Shown piece after piece: positions 11,103 to 21,646 of a stretch of DNA of 64,000 bases. Origin of the DNA: Mactra quadrangularis (Eukaryota > Mollusca > Bivalvia > Venerida > Mactridae); NCBI GenBank assembly GCA_025267735.1, contig CM046307.1:47845395-47909394 (forward strand), read 5' to 3'. The notes under the pieces are model-generated. The model did no database searches and was not told where the DNA came from. It was given only the letters and a program-made list of their open reading frames with translations. The position numbers and the translations under genes are program-made. The stretch's first letter is position 1. Each line of letters begins with the position of its first letter.

Positions 11103-11241
11103 GTTAATGATTAGTTGCTACTCGCCATTATGTGATAATCACCCGATGAAGTCCATAATAGCCTGAGGGCCTTTGGCCCGAAGGCTATTATGGACTCGAG
11201 GGTGATTATCGCATAATGGCGAGTAGCAACTAATCATTAAC
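11103..11241. repeat. Very strong 139-base foldback hairpin
   Basis: Arms of 42 bp (11103-11144 and 11200-11241) pair with one mismatch. Inside them a second arm pair beginning 'gtccataatagcc' (11151) and ending 'ggctattatggac' (11195) extends the stem. The whole segment can fold almost completely on itself. Confidence 0.9.
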
Positions 11242-12112
11242 GTCTTTAATACGTTTGTTCAGAATCCGGACTCGATTTTTTAGTAAACTAAAAACATTTT
11301 ATTCAGGGACGAATAAATAACTGACGAATTTTCCGAGGACGAATCAGTACTTTGATGACGTAATAAAACAATGACGTAGAATCTAATGTAAACTTTGTTG
11401 TCAAATGGCGGTCATGTTTTTAAACGTTTGTGACGAATATACGTTCATTTATCATGGATTAAAACGATATTATCAGGAGACTGGAACATAATTACTAGTG
11501 TATACGTGTTTTTCAAACTTTAAATTGACGATATGGATGTAAGGATTATGTATGGAAATACACAAGGCTCTGAAAGGAAGGGATGAGTCATTCAATGATT
11601 CATGGATTTTCCGAAAATGGCATAGACGTTGCTGATTATTTCTAGAAACCAGTTCCATTATATTTAATCTATGCATGGCTTGGCTTTGGTAAAACAGTAG
11701 TCAACCTACGCATTTACTGTATAATGGCTGGATATTCGTCAAATTGAACACAGAAAGGAATTCAGTTCGAATTTCGGAGTTTGGTATTTGACAGCGTCAA
11801 CGGTTGAGTGTCTGTTGAATTTGAATGGTGAAGTAAGTGATTTATAATGAAATTATGTATTTGTAAAATCTCAGATAAATCTTTTTTGTGTCTTATATTT
11901 TTGTATAATCTATCCTGACAGTGAAATTCTATTTCACAAAGACTCAAAAATTCTTTCGGCCGCCATGTTCGAAGCTAATTACGGCTACTTGATGACGTAA
12001 TCAGTGCGCGTGCAAGCATTCGGCGCCTATTATGCATAATGGGCGAGTTGCAGGCGGCCAAAATCGCATAATACGGGAAAAAGTCGCGTAATGTCCGTGT
12101 AGACTTGTCACA

Positions 12113-12136
12113 TTTGTTACTATATATAGTAACAAA
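12113..12136. repeat. Perfect 24-base palindrome at the end of the foldback insertion
   Basis: 'tttgttactata' is followed by its exact reverse complement 'tatagtaacaaa'. It lies beside the inferred right junction of the insertion, so it may be part of the element end. Confidence 0.85.
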
Positions 12137-12408
12137 CGTATTAATATAACATAAGAACCTAGGGGATTTTCTAAAATGCCTGAACGTTTGCAGAATATAG
12201 GTAATGGACACTAACAATAAAACATCATTTGGATATTCAGACTTAATGTGACAAATCAAGGAATGAATTTACATGAAACCTGTCGTTCATCATGCAAGTG
12301 TTTTTTCTAACTCTAAACAAAGACAAAGTATTAAATGAAATCATGTTTGTTCTCGTAACGTGTTAGCATTTGAATATAGCTTTACTAAAGATCTTTGTGT
12401 TTTTTGTA

Positions 12409-12543
12409 CTAAGCAGCATCTACCATATCATTAATTGCGCGTTGAAAATTATGATATTCTTCAAGTGCGACATTACTTATCTCAAAAGAGAAACATGATA
12501 TAAATACTGACTCATTTACAACAATGTATTCATGTTTACTTGT
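12409..12543 (-). pseudogene. Exon-like relic with paralogue in A2 (A1 copy, stop inside)
   Basis: The minus strand shows a branch-point-like 'tttactaaacat' and 'cacattag', followed by 44 open codons and a TAG. The peptide includes KHEYIVVNESVFISCFSFE and later RAINDMVDAA. The pattern of small hydrophobics, 'NESVFISC' and later charged residues faintly recalls an immunoglobulin-type strand B, but this is not diagnostic. A2 (17902-18156) is open through the same frame, reading INDMVDAA and continuing where A1 stops. Keeping one frame across two diverged copies suggests former coding, now eroded. Confidence 0.3.
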
Positions 12544-13079
12544 CTAATGTGGGATGTTTAGTAAAACAAATCACCATATTAACTAGGATAACAATGGCAT
12601 TAAAAGGAAAAGTAAGTATTTCTGTCTCAGAAGAATTTGTTTCATATCCAATTATGTATGATTTTGAACACAATTTGTAGATATATCTTATCAAATAAAT
12701 GTATAAAACATAATTACAAAGTGAAACATATTTATTTCAACAATTCTACAATGTTCCTGTTGTTTCTGGCAAGCATTAATGTAAATGTATATATAAGTTT
12801 TAGAAATGTAATAGATACTGTGATCTAAATTTTTTTAAATAAGTTTGAAACGAACAAATAAGTTCAAACTTAACAGGTCTTTGAAAAAACATTTGCTAAT
12901 AAAACATTTGCATTTCAGAGAAATGCAAATTCTTAAGGTTCATATCTTCATAATTATTCGTGAAAATGATTTTAAGAACGGAAAACAGAACATATATGAA
13001 TATACAGAACAAGTAAGACAGATAATTTAAACATATATAACACAATTAAAATTGGTAATACAATATATTGTATATATAC

Positions 13080-13306
13080 CTTACATAACTTTGTATACTT
13101 AGCAAATCCATAAGCTGTTCAGCGAACTTTATTAAAGTAAAAGTGACTCTTTTTAAATCATTTACGTTTTTAAGAAATTGTACATATATTGAAATATTTA
13201 AATATGTTTGAATGTAATTAGTGTAGACAAGATGACATTCAGATTCACTTTGTTGAGATGAACACAATTTACAAAAACTATTTTCGCTTGTTTGACATTC
13301 GTGACT
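13080..13306 (-). pseudogene. Cysteine-rich exon candidate in A1
   Basis: The minus strand is open for 75 codons between an acceptor-like 'gaaaatgtctcag' (exon start 13307) and a donor-like 'gtaag|gtatat' (exon end 13080). The peptide starts SHECQTSENSFCKLCSSQQS, then ESECHLVYTN, and ends in a helical-looking, hydrophobic and charged stretch (TLIKFAEQLMDLLSIQ). Five cysteines lie in the first 25 residues. A2 (about 18770-19000) keeps the first 25 codons almost unchanged (two predicted differences) and then shifts frame through an 8-base loss. The alternative frame is also partly open, so coding is not certain. Confidence 0.35.
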
Positions 13307-13319
13307 GCTGAGACATTTT

Positions 13320-13463
13320 CAATTCAGTAATCTTTGTCTTAAGTGGTTTATGCACTAAAGTGCATATCTAAATGAGACAATATCAGATCACCAAATCAAA
13401 TGTTCACATGTTTATCCACTGGCGATAAAACAATGTTGTTCACCTCATTAACATGCTCTGGCG
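13320..13463 (-). pseudogene. Exon-like relic after a strong acceptor (A1 copy)
   Basis: On the minus strand 'atgttttcttctgcacag' is a textbook pyrimidine tract plus AG, present in both A1 and A2 (19145). Downstream A1 reads APEHVNEVNNIVLSPVDKHV, then a TGA where A2 has TGT, then FGDLILSHLDMH. A2 reads VSESVNVVNNIVLSPVKKHV then NICYGELIWSHVDMH. Same phase, same frame and same terminal TAA in both copies. The family is not recognised. Confidence 0.3.
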
Positions 13464-13759
13464 CTGTGCAGAAGAAAACATCTGATAAAGTAAACACTGA
13501 TATATGTATCATGAATTGAAATGACAATTTTCTGATATGAAAAGTGATGTAAACAGCTGTATTTGAATGTTTATTGTACGAAGTGTTTATTTTATAACCA
13601 AATACAAACATGCAAGTATAACATACAAATCGCATATCAGCAACTATTAAACGAATGTGCAGCTAAGTGGAAGCTATTAGAAACTTTACGATACAATGTA
13701 TCAACATGTCAAATTATGACAAATATACGTAGACATATTGCTAAGTGTACATAATCATT

Positions 13760-14895
13760 TGTTTAAAAAAGTATACAAATTCACAAAGACATTTGAATAA
13801 GTATGGAATAAGCTTTTAGTATTTGTTGTTTTATTTGTTTGTTCTATCTACTGTACTTTATGATAATGTAGGCGTCTAAGAGTGTCGTGCAATATTTATC
13901 AGAAAACGTGTCTTGGAGACACTTTTACATACTGAACGTTTATCTTTTATGCAACGTAGCATTAGCCTTTCCTAGATCTAGCAGACGGTGTTAAGATACT
14001 AACCGCATAAAGTTCTGCAATGGTATCTATGCATTTTTTAAGTGGTCGTCTTTCATTTAAATGTAATTTAGTATGTTTAATCCTTAGCACTCGACATTTC
14101 TCATAGTTTTTAAAATTCATTCTAACTTACCGCTGTATAAAACATGGCAGTTGTCAGTCACTAGCCATGACATCAGCTAAGAACATGTTACAGTTTTGGT
14201 AAATAAATCTAAGCCTCTTGTTATGAAGTAAGTAGAACAACTGGCACAGTTTTATGACGGAGAATAAGTTGAAAAGCATCACAAAATACTTTAGATAAGA
14301 TAACCATAACTTTGCACTATAAACATACGTCACTTGTGTCTACGGGTTAGAGGTCACATGTCTAGGTAATCAACTGATGTAAGACCGTCTGAATGCAATA
14401 GTGTCAGATTCTGGGAAAAAGGCTTGCTGTTGTAATAAAAGAGACACATAATGGAAATTAATATTGTCTGAACCAATACTCCATAGTCATTTTCTTAATT
14501 AGAACTTTGAAATAAATAACTAATCAGACCCATTCATTCAAATTATAACCCTTTCTAGCAGACAGTTACAATTATGTAAAAGAAAAATGTATTTTTTGCT
14601 TTCTTCGAAATAAGAAAATTCAGATAAATAATCATCATTAGGTTAAACTAACATCTAGAGGATTTTGGCTTTGAATAAGATTCGTTAAGAGTATATAAAA
14701 GAAAATGAAGGTTGTAGAAAAATACGACGATGGCTAGAAACGAATAAGCATAACTTTTAACCCACTGTTTTGGAAAATGTCATTATTATGATCACCTTAC
14801 CTATTGCAAAATGCACGAAATTTGCCAATGTCCACTTCAAGCCAGGGGTTAGGGTTAGGATTCAAGATTCTTGTTTGTGGCGTCTATACATAAAA
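13760..14895. other. Gene-less part of unit A1
   Basis: Sequence collinear with about 19440-21580 (outside the A2 insertion) and about 30350-31670. It contains the A1 empty site for the 994-bp element ('gagtatataaaag' at about 14689-14701). No coding frame survives between copies. Confidence 0.5.
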
Positions 14896-14961
14896 ATCTC
14901 CCTTTTTGAGTTTTGACTGTGTGAGAGGTCTGATTACTTTTACTGTTGCAGTTTCTAAAAG
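14896..14961 (-). repeat. Polar-tail module in A1, minus strand
   Basis: The minus strand follows an acceptor-like 'tttagttattcttttag' and reads ETATVKVIRPLTQSKLKKGD then FYV and TAG. The A2 partner (21580-21646) has the better acceptor 'ttagttattccttcag' but a TGA inside the frame. Confidence 0.4.
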
Positions 14962-15261
14962 AATAACTAAACGTGTAATATTTATGAATTCAATGACACA
15001 CCTATTCGTTGTTTAATGGAAGTTACACCGTCGTTTCCCTAGAGTATCACTAATGAAATTTTGTAAAGATGAGAGATGTGTTCAAAAGAGCTAACATTGG
15101 CACATTGAGGTCGTAATGTTTAAATTATCTAGACTTATAGAATTAAGGACATGCCAATGGATTTGAAGCATATGCGATATGCATGTTGGAAGCTTAAAAA
15201 TAATATATTATGAAGATGGTGATTACAATAATGATGACAATTTGGGTTTAAAGCTTCTAAC

Positions 15262-15390
15262 AATGTAGATGGATGAAGTTTACAACTAAAGGAACTACAA
15301 TTGATACAATCATAAAATATTTTGTTTCATTTCAGACTGTTCTGTACAACTAGATTATTCGAAAAGAAGGACTGGAAATAAAATTCTACA
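15262..15390 (-). repeat. Hydrophobic-segment module in A1
   Basis: The minus strand reads FMIVSIVVPLVVNFIHLHC before a TAG. A2 (about 21970-22060) reads FMIVSILVSLFVNFIHLHC in the same frame. Both are short hydrophobic runs at the same place in the unit, and each is preceded by 'aattttatt' plus a pyrimidine-rich stretch. Confidence 0.4.
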
Positions 15391-17036
15391 ACATGAATAT
15401 CTGTTGTATAAAATGTAAAACACAATAAAATGCAAGGAAATAACATGGGCATCAAATAGTTAGAAAAAATACAATAAAACTACTAACCCTGAAGTTGTTA
15501 ACAAGTAGTTAATTTCAACAAGTCTTATGGAACCGATTACAGTTATCCATGTAAACAGGACAGCTAGCTTTATGCATTATATTTTGTTACATAATTCCAT
15601 TAAATTGGATTTTGAAATTTAATGGTTAATTTTGTAGTTTAATGTTTTAATGTGTACTTGTATAACTCATAATATAGTCGCTTCCCAGAGTACCATTTAA
15701 CATTATCCTGAATAATTTTAAATGTCAAGAATATCATTTAAATTTGTAAACGTAAACGTATTTAATGATTGTGTGCAAAGAAAAAAACCACTTGCTATTT
15801 GTTAGATTGACCCTCTTGAATATGATTTAGTTCATTTTGACCTTACGTAGAAACCAAGCAATATTTGTTCTTAAACCAAATGTATTTTATAATAGAATAA
15901 ACAATCTTTCCCATGACTATGCGCAAATTGATTTGTTGTATTCTTTCTGTATATTTGTCTGACCCTTATTGTATTTTCGAAACAATAGATTCCATCTAGC
16001 CATCGTTACATGACAAAGGTGTGGCGTTCGACACCAAAACAAAAGCAAATAAACAACGATGTTGTTATAATAAAAGGAATTGTCAAACAAGTATATATAT
16101 CATCATAATAAGTAATTACTACTGTTATTACTTCTTAGATAGTAATACATTGTTCCACTTGTCAGTCGGTATGGACGATTAATGTCAAAATTGGGAAGAA
16201 GTGAATTGAACCGTCACTCTATGTATTAATAGCTTCCTTTATTTCATCAAGTTTGACAAAGACAGACAAAGTTTCTTCTATGATAGAGATGTTATTGTTA
16301 TCTATTATATGAGGTCAATGTTGATTGTCATTGTCTAATAATATGTTATAGTTACTGTAATAGTTGAAAAGGATTTTACACATTTTGTACCATTGTTTCT
16401 CGTATCTGAATATACATGCAGCCGCATAACCATGTGACACAATAACTTAGTGATCCTATTACATGAACAGTATTTGTTTTTAGTCATACAATAGCCACAT
16501 TCACTTACTCTTTATGATTCAATAACAGAGAGTTCTAAAAGACTTATATTTAATTCTACAAAAGAGTTTCATATATTAAAGTCAGACAAGTCAAGGAAAC
16601 CTTCTTCAAGAAGAGTGAAAAAGAGCACAGAGAAACATTGGTAAAATATACTGCACTTGTTAAAATAAAACTTAGTTAGGATCTTTAGCAAAAAACTTCA
16701 GACGTTGAAGAATGCTTTGCTGTCACAATCAATTGCAAATGGTACTTACTAAATATTTGAATTTGCCTTATTCTGTCTTAACGGTAATGTATTAAATATT
16801 CCATAATTTGGATTGTTTCGTAAAAGTACATATAAAATAAATATAATTACGTTACTCACTAGTGTGTTCATATCAGTTAACAATGACAGTGTAAGGTCGT
16901 TATGCCAAGGCTATCAAAACATTCGGTGGTTACCGTAAGTGTGATTTCGTAACCTTTAAATATAGATAATAAATGCTACTTTAGACATAGACTCCAGACT
17001 AGTATTAAATGATCTAAGAAAAATTAAGAACTTATG
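15391..17036. other. Gene-less part of unit A1
   Basis: AT-rich sequence collinear with A2 (about 22090-22710 and 26233 onward) and A3 (about 33020-34410). It holds the A1 empty site, near 16045-16055 ('caaaagcaaataaacaacg'), for the 3.5-kb insertion of A2. No gene is supported. Confidence 0.5.
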
Positions 17037-17170
17037 AGCGTGAAGACAGCTGACATTTATAACTAAAGAAACCAAAATCGATAACATAAAAGACGAATAG
17101 CCTTTGTCTGATCTTTAAGTCTTCCGGGTAATTAATTTATTTAGAAATGTTAAAGACCATACCAATAAGT
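17037..17170 (-). repeat. Hydrophobic-segment module with start codon and signal-like run
   Basis: The minus strand carries an ATG followed by MLSILVSLVINVSCLHAHK, a short signal-peptide-like segment with a plausible small-residue cleavage site, and stays open for about 25 more codons. The A3 partner (about 34410-34530) lost the ATG (ATC) but keeps SCLHAHKFLI. Whether the module is an anchor or a leader cannot be decided from sequence alone. Confidence 0.35.
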
Positions 17171-17403
17171 TCCACATAATACAAATGTTTGACGTTGATC
17201 GATAAACTGTTTTGCAAAATTTTTGGAGACACAATTTATGAAAAGCCATAAACGCAAAACATATGCAAAAGTACATTACTTGTCCAAACTGACTTCTAAT
17301 AGCCATTACTTACATAAAGTATCACACAACTTTAAATCAAAACATGTTAAGCATTTTATGTGAAATTTATGAATATTAAATGAAGTAATATGAATTTATA
17401 TCT

Positions 17404-17540
17404 TACAACTGCGAAGACAGCTGATATTCATAACTAAAGAAACCGAGATCGATACGATCAAAAAATAACTTTTGTCTCTTATCATTGTCTTCCGCATAAT
17501 CAAATTATTTAGAAATAAAAAGGAAGTTAAAAATTACACC
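17404..17540 (-). repeat. Hydrophobic-segment module in A2
   Basis: The minus strand contains an ATG and reads MIRDKSYFLIVSISVSLVMN then ISCLRS, a leader- or anchor-like hydrophobic run. A1 (10722-10860) has one extra base and loses this frame. Confidence 0.4.
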
Positions 17541-17675
17541 CAGTAATAAATGTTGTTGTCATCGTTACTGTTCACGTTTTTTTTTTGCAAAACATATTAT
17601 GATAACTTTTGGCGAGTCAAAAACAAAATTTTCTATTTATAAGCATTTACATAAGCGCAAAATAGAAATCAAAAA

Positions 17676-17780
17676 ACATATCAGGAACAGCAACAGTTAA
17701 AGTAAAATTGACCTCCTACTCAGTCAAAAAGCTTAGAAGGATGGTTTAGATTTTTAAACTTTTGTTAAAAAAGGACGCCT
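17676..17780 (+). repeat. Polar-tail module in plus orientation (A2)
   Basis: 'aacatatcaggaacagcaac' reads SGTATVKVKLTSYSVKKLRR before a stop. The downstream 'tttttaaacttttgtt' and 'aaaaaaggacgcc' match the trailing part of the module seen elsewhere in inverse orientation. Confidence 0.5.
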
Positions 17781-17901
17781 CTGACATTTAAAATTACATA
17801 AGATCCGAAGGGATTTCCTAAAGTGCCCACACATTTGCAGAATAAAGCTAATATGCACTCACGATAAAAATCATTTGCGTATTCAGAACTGCTTTGACAA
17901 T

Positions 17902-18156
17902 TTATGGAATGAACTTACAATGAAACTTGTCATTGCATCGTTTGTGAAAGTAGTTTTTTTCTTCAGAGTTAGACAAAGTATTGAATGCAATCATGTCTGC
18001 TTTCGTTACTTGTTCGCATTTAGATATGAAAAGATAATCGTCTTTACAAAAGCGCTTAAGTTTCATGTGAATAGCAGCATCTACCATATCATTAATTGTA
18101 TTTTTAAGATTATGATGTTCGTCACGTGCGACATAACTCCTCTCAAAAGAGGAACA
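17902..18156 (-). pseudogene. Longest paralogous exon-like frame (A2 copy)
   Basis: The minus strand is open for 84 codons plus TAA. It begins CSSFERSYVARDEHHNLKN, then TINDMVDAAIHMKLKRFC, and ends in a charged, cysteine-containing stretch (NYFHKRCNDKFHCKFIP). The A1 counterpart (12409-12543) has the upstream part open but stops after NDMVDAA, so the two copies are damaged in different places. Upstream A2 has a 4-base gain that breaks the link to the KYGHVAV segment. It looks hydrophilic and helical; no family is recognised. Confidence 0.35.
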
Positions 18157-19028
18157 TTATAAATTATAAGTAATGAGTCCTTACAGCAACATGTCCATAT
18201 TTACTTGACAAGTGAGATATTTAGTAAAACAAATAACAATTTTAACTAGGATAACAATGGAATTTTAAGGGAAAGTAAGTATTTCTGTTTCAGAAGATTT
18301 TTTTATGCATCCAATTATGTATCATTTTAAACACAACTTGTACATATATCTTATCAAATAAATGTATAAAACAAAATTACACAGTAAAAGTAATCTATTT
18401 CTACAATTGTCTTGTTGTTTCAGACAAGCGTTTATGTGTATGTAAGTTTTAGAAAAGAAATAGAAACTGTGATCTAGAATTTTTAGAAAATAAGTTTGAA
18501 ACGAAACATAAAGATTAAATTTAACAGATCTTTGAAAATAATTTTGTTAATAAAATATTTGCATTCCAGAAATATTCGAATTTTCTAAGGTTCATATATT
18601 CATAATTATTCGAGTAAATTATTTTAAAAAATGAAGACCCTTTTTACAGATGAGAAAACGCTTGCCGTTTGAACGCAAACAGAACATATATGGATATACA
18701 GAACAAGTAAGACAGATAATTTAAACATAAATGCAATAATTAAAATTATTAATACAATATATTGTATACCTTACATAATTTTTAATACTTAGCAATCCAT
18801 AAGCTGTTCAGAAAACTTGATAAAAGTAAAAGCGACTCTTTTTCAAATTTATTATTCTTTAAGAAATTGTACATATATTGAAATATTTTTGAATGTATTT
18901 CATTAAGGAGAAATGACATTCAGATTCACTTTGTTGAGATGAACACAATTTACATAAACTATTTCCGCTTGTTTGACATTCGTGACTGCTGCGACATTTT
19001 CAAATCAGTAAATTTTGTCTTAAGTGGC

Positions 19029-19145
19029 TTATGCAAATAAATGCATATCTACATGAGACCATATCAGTTCACCATAACAAATGTTCACATGTTTCTTCAC
19101 TGGCGATAAAACAATGTTGTTCACCACATTAACACTCTCTGATAC
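19029..19145 (-). pseudogene. Exon-like relic after a strong acceptor (A2 copy)
   Basis: Same acceptor and phase as the A1 copy at 13320-13463. It stays open through VNNIVLSPVKKHVNICYGEL and IWSHVDMHLFA to TAA. A2 keeps the cysteine codon (TGT) that is TGA in A1. Confidence 0.3.
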
Positions 19146-19439
19146 TGTGCAGAAGAAAACATCTGATAAAGTAAACACTGATACATGTATCATGAATTAA
19201 AATGACAATTTTCTGATATGAAAAGTGATGTTAACAGCTGTATTTGAATATTTTATTGTACGAAGTGTTTATTCTATAACCAAATACAAACATGCAAGTA
19301 TTACATACAAATCGCATGTCAGTAACTATTATACGAATATGCAGCTAAGTGGAAGCTATTAGAAACTTTACGATACAATATAATTATCAACATGTCAAAT
19401 TATGATAAATATACGTAGACATATTGCTAAGTGAACAGA

Positions 19440-20391
19440 ATAATATGTTTAAATAAGTATACAAATTTACAAGGACATTTGAATAAATATGAAATAAGCT
19501 TTTAGTGGTTGTTGTTTTATTGTTTGTTCTATCTACTGTATTTTATAATATTGTAGGCGTCTAAGAGTGTCGTGCAATATTAATCAGAAAACGTGTCTTG
19601 TGAGACACTTGTACATACTTTTAAAACGTTTATCTTTTATGAAACGTAGCATTATCCTTTCCTAGATCTAGCAGACGGTGTTAAATACTTACAACATAAA
19701 GTTCTGCATTGATATTGATTCATTTGTTTTAAGTGAGTGTCTTTTTTAATATACCTTTGTTTGTATGTTTAATCCTTAGCACACGACATTTAGGATCTCG
19801 ACTTGTTTATTCTTTCTCACTTACCGCTATATTAAACACAACAGTTGTCATTCACTAGCCACGACATAAGCTAAGAACATGTTACAGCCTTGGTCAAGAA
19901 ATCTAAGCCTCTTGTTATGAAATAAGTAGAACAACTGGCGCCGTTGTATGACGAAGAATGTGTTGAAAAGCATCGCAAAATACTTCAGATAAAATAACCA
20001 TAACTTTGCACTATAAGCATACGTCGCTTGTGTCTAAGGGTTAGGGGTCATATGTCTAGATAATCAACTAATGTAAGATCGTCTGAATGCAAGAGTTTCA
20101 GAATCTGGGAGAACGGCTTGCTGTTGTAATAAAAAAGACACATAATGGAAATTAATATTGTCTGAACCAATACTCCATAGTTATTTTCTTAATTAGAATT
20201 TGGAAATAAATAACTAATCAGACCCATTCATTCAAATTATAACCCTTTCTAGCAGACAGTTACAATTATGTAAAAGACAAAAATGTATTCTTTGCTTTCT
20301 TCGAAATCAGAAAATTCAGATAAATAATCATCATTAGGTTAAACTAACATCTAGAGGACTTTGGCTTTGTATAAGATTCGTTAAGAGTATA
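19440..20391. other. Gene-less part of unit A2
   Basis: Collinear with A1 13760-14695. No frame is conserved and nothing else is seen. Confidence 0.5.
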
Positions 20392-21385
20392 GTCGTGTCC
20401 ACTAATATCGCGGGTTCGGTAATATCGCGGTAATGTCCCTTTGTTGTTATTTTTCCCGATGCGCCACCTAGCGATGATTGCATTGACGCCATTTTGTAGG
20501 TCACACGTCATCAGTTACGTATACAAACAAAAATTGATATATGCCGTTGGAAGGGTGAATAAACTTACTTTTTCTCAACCATCAATAAAATTGAAATCCC
20601 GAAAATGTTCTGTATTACAATGTCACCTAAAACTGTTTTTATTCAAAGAAAACCCAGCCCACCACTCTGAATTTTGCAAAAGTTCGTCTGCTGCATTGTT
20701 TTTATGAATTAAATGGCTGCAGTCAATGAATGACGTATGTGTGCGCGACTAAATGCTGACGAATTCAGTAGAAAAAATAAGAGGCCCATGCAGGGTTGTT
20801 TAGTTCTCTGTGCAGAAATTGCGTTGACAAAAAAAAATTAATGGATTTGCATCACAGGTCTTGTAAAAATAAAGCATTCTTGAATAAAAAATATACTAAA
20901 TTGAGACATATCAAGGGTTTAAAGGTTAAAAATAATTAAAATGTGCAATTTAAGGAAATATCATTCAAACTCTTTGTTTAAAACCTCTTTCTTCCATGTT
21001 AACAAGAGCCAGCTGATAAAATTATAATTAACATTCCTTTTTCCAGTTAAAAGTTTTTCCAATGTTTTTTAAACTTTTTTTTGCGATAATTTGTTACTTC
21101 TTTTAATCAACTTTGTTCAATTTTTTACGTGGATTAACATTTGGTAGGGCCTCAACGAAATGCCGCGATATTAAAGAACTTGGAGATTATGTAAGTAGGT
21201 CAAATATGGCTGTCGATTTCTGGAAATTCTCACGCTTTATTGACATTGATTTTAAAACGATTGCTGCCAGTTATAGGGGGAAGATGACACAAAATGATAA
21301 TACATAAATAGTTTAAAAGTAACTTATTATTGTTTTGTTGTTTTTGTTGAAATTGTTAGTACCGCGATATTACCGCACTCCATCC
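20392..21385. mobile_element. 994-bp non-autonomous element with CGCGATATTACC subterminal repeats
   Basis: A1 reads 'gagtatataaaag' at about 14689; A2 has 994 bp between TATA at 20388-20391 and TATA at 21386-21389, a clean 4-bp target duplication (or TA within it). The left end 'gtcgtgtccactaatatcgc' contains two close copies of 'taatatcgcgg' (20405 and 20420 regions), and the right end holds the inverse 'accgcgatattaccgc'. Another 'ccgcgatatta' sits inside near 21161. The termini are only imperfectly inverted. Two short open frames (20441-20707, 21113-21307) show no recognised domain. The family is unknown. Confidence 0.8.
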
Positions 21386-21579
21386 TATATAAAAGAAAAT
21401 GAAGGTTGTAGAAAAATACAACGATGGCTAGAAATGAAGAAGTATGACTTTTAACCCACTGTTTTTGGAAAATGTCATTACTATGATCACCTTACCTATT
21501 GCAATATGCACGAATTTTGCCAATGTCCGTTTCAAGCTTGAAACCCCTAAGATTATTGTTTGGGGCGTCGATTAAAAAT

Positions 21580-21646
21580 CCTCTCCCTCTTTGCGTTTTC
21601 ACTGTGAGAAAGGTCTGTATTCTTTTACTGTTGCTGTTTCTGAAGG
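21580..21646 (-). repeat. Polar-tail module in A2
   Basis: 'cctctccctctttgcgtttt' ... 'actgttgctgtttctgaag'. The minus-strand acceptor 'ttagttattccttcag' is followed by codons for ETATVKEYRPFSQ and a TGA. An alternative frame is open further (LTVKTQRGRGFLIDAP). Confidence 0.5.

Larger units (their letters stand above)
11093..12140. mobile_element. Foldback-bearing insertion of about 1.05 kb, private to A1
   Basis: A2 (about 17787-17800) reads straight from 'gacattta' into 'aaattacataag', while A1 carries about 1.05 kb between the same flanks. The insert begins with a long foldback (11103-11241) and closes with a perfect 24-base palindrome (12113-12136). Near its right end, 'attatgcataatgggcgag' resembles the foldback arm 'cgcataatggcgag', suggesting remnant terminal similarity. 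Its content is less AT-rich than its surroundings (for example 'ggccgccatgttcgaag'). There is no transposase frame and the target duplication is unclear, so this is a non-autonomous DNA element of unknown family. Confidence 0.65.
10690..17330. repeat. Duplicated unit A, copy 1
   Basis: Collinear with about 17330-22710 plus 26233-27100 (A2), and in its second half with about 30150-34980 (A3). Anchors include 'gcagctaagtggaagctatt' (13660 and 19340), 'actttgcactataaacatac' (14310, with a near match at 20000) and 'caacgatgttgttataataa' (16055). Identity looks like roughly 85-95% by eye with many small indels. A1 holds a private foldback element at about 11093-12140. It contains minus-strand exon-like relics at 12409-12543, 13080-13306 and about 13320-13463. 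Confidence 0.8.

Noticed and set aside
14850..14872. Telomere-like 'ggggttagggttagg'
   Set aside because: Two imperfect units only, at the same place where A2 has 'aaacccctaagatt'. A local slip rather than an interstitial telomere.
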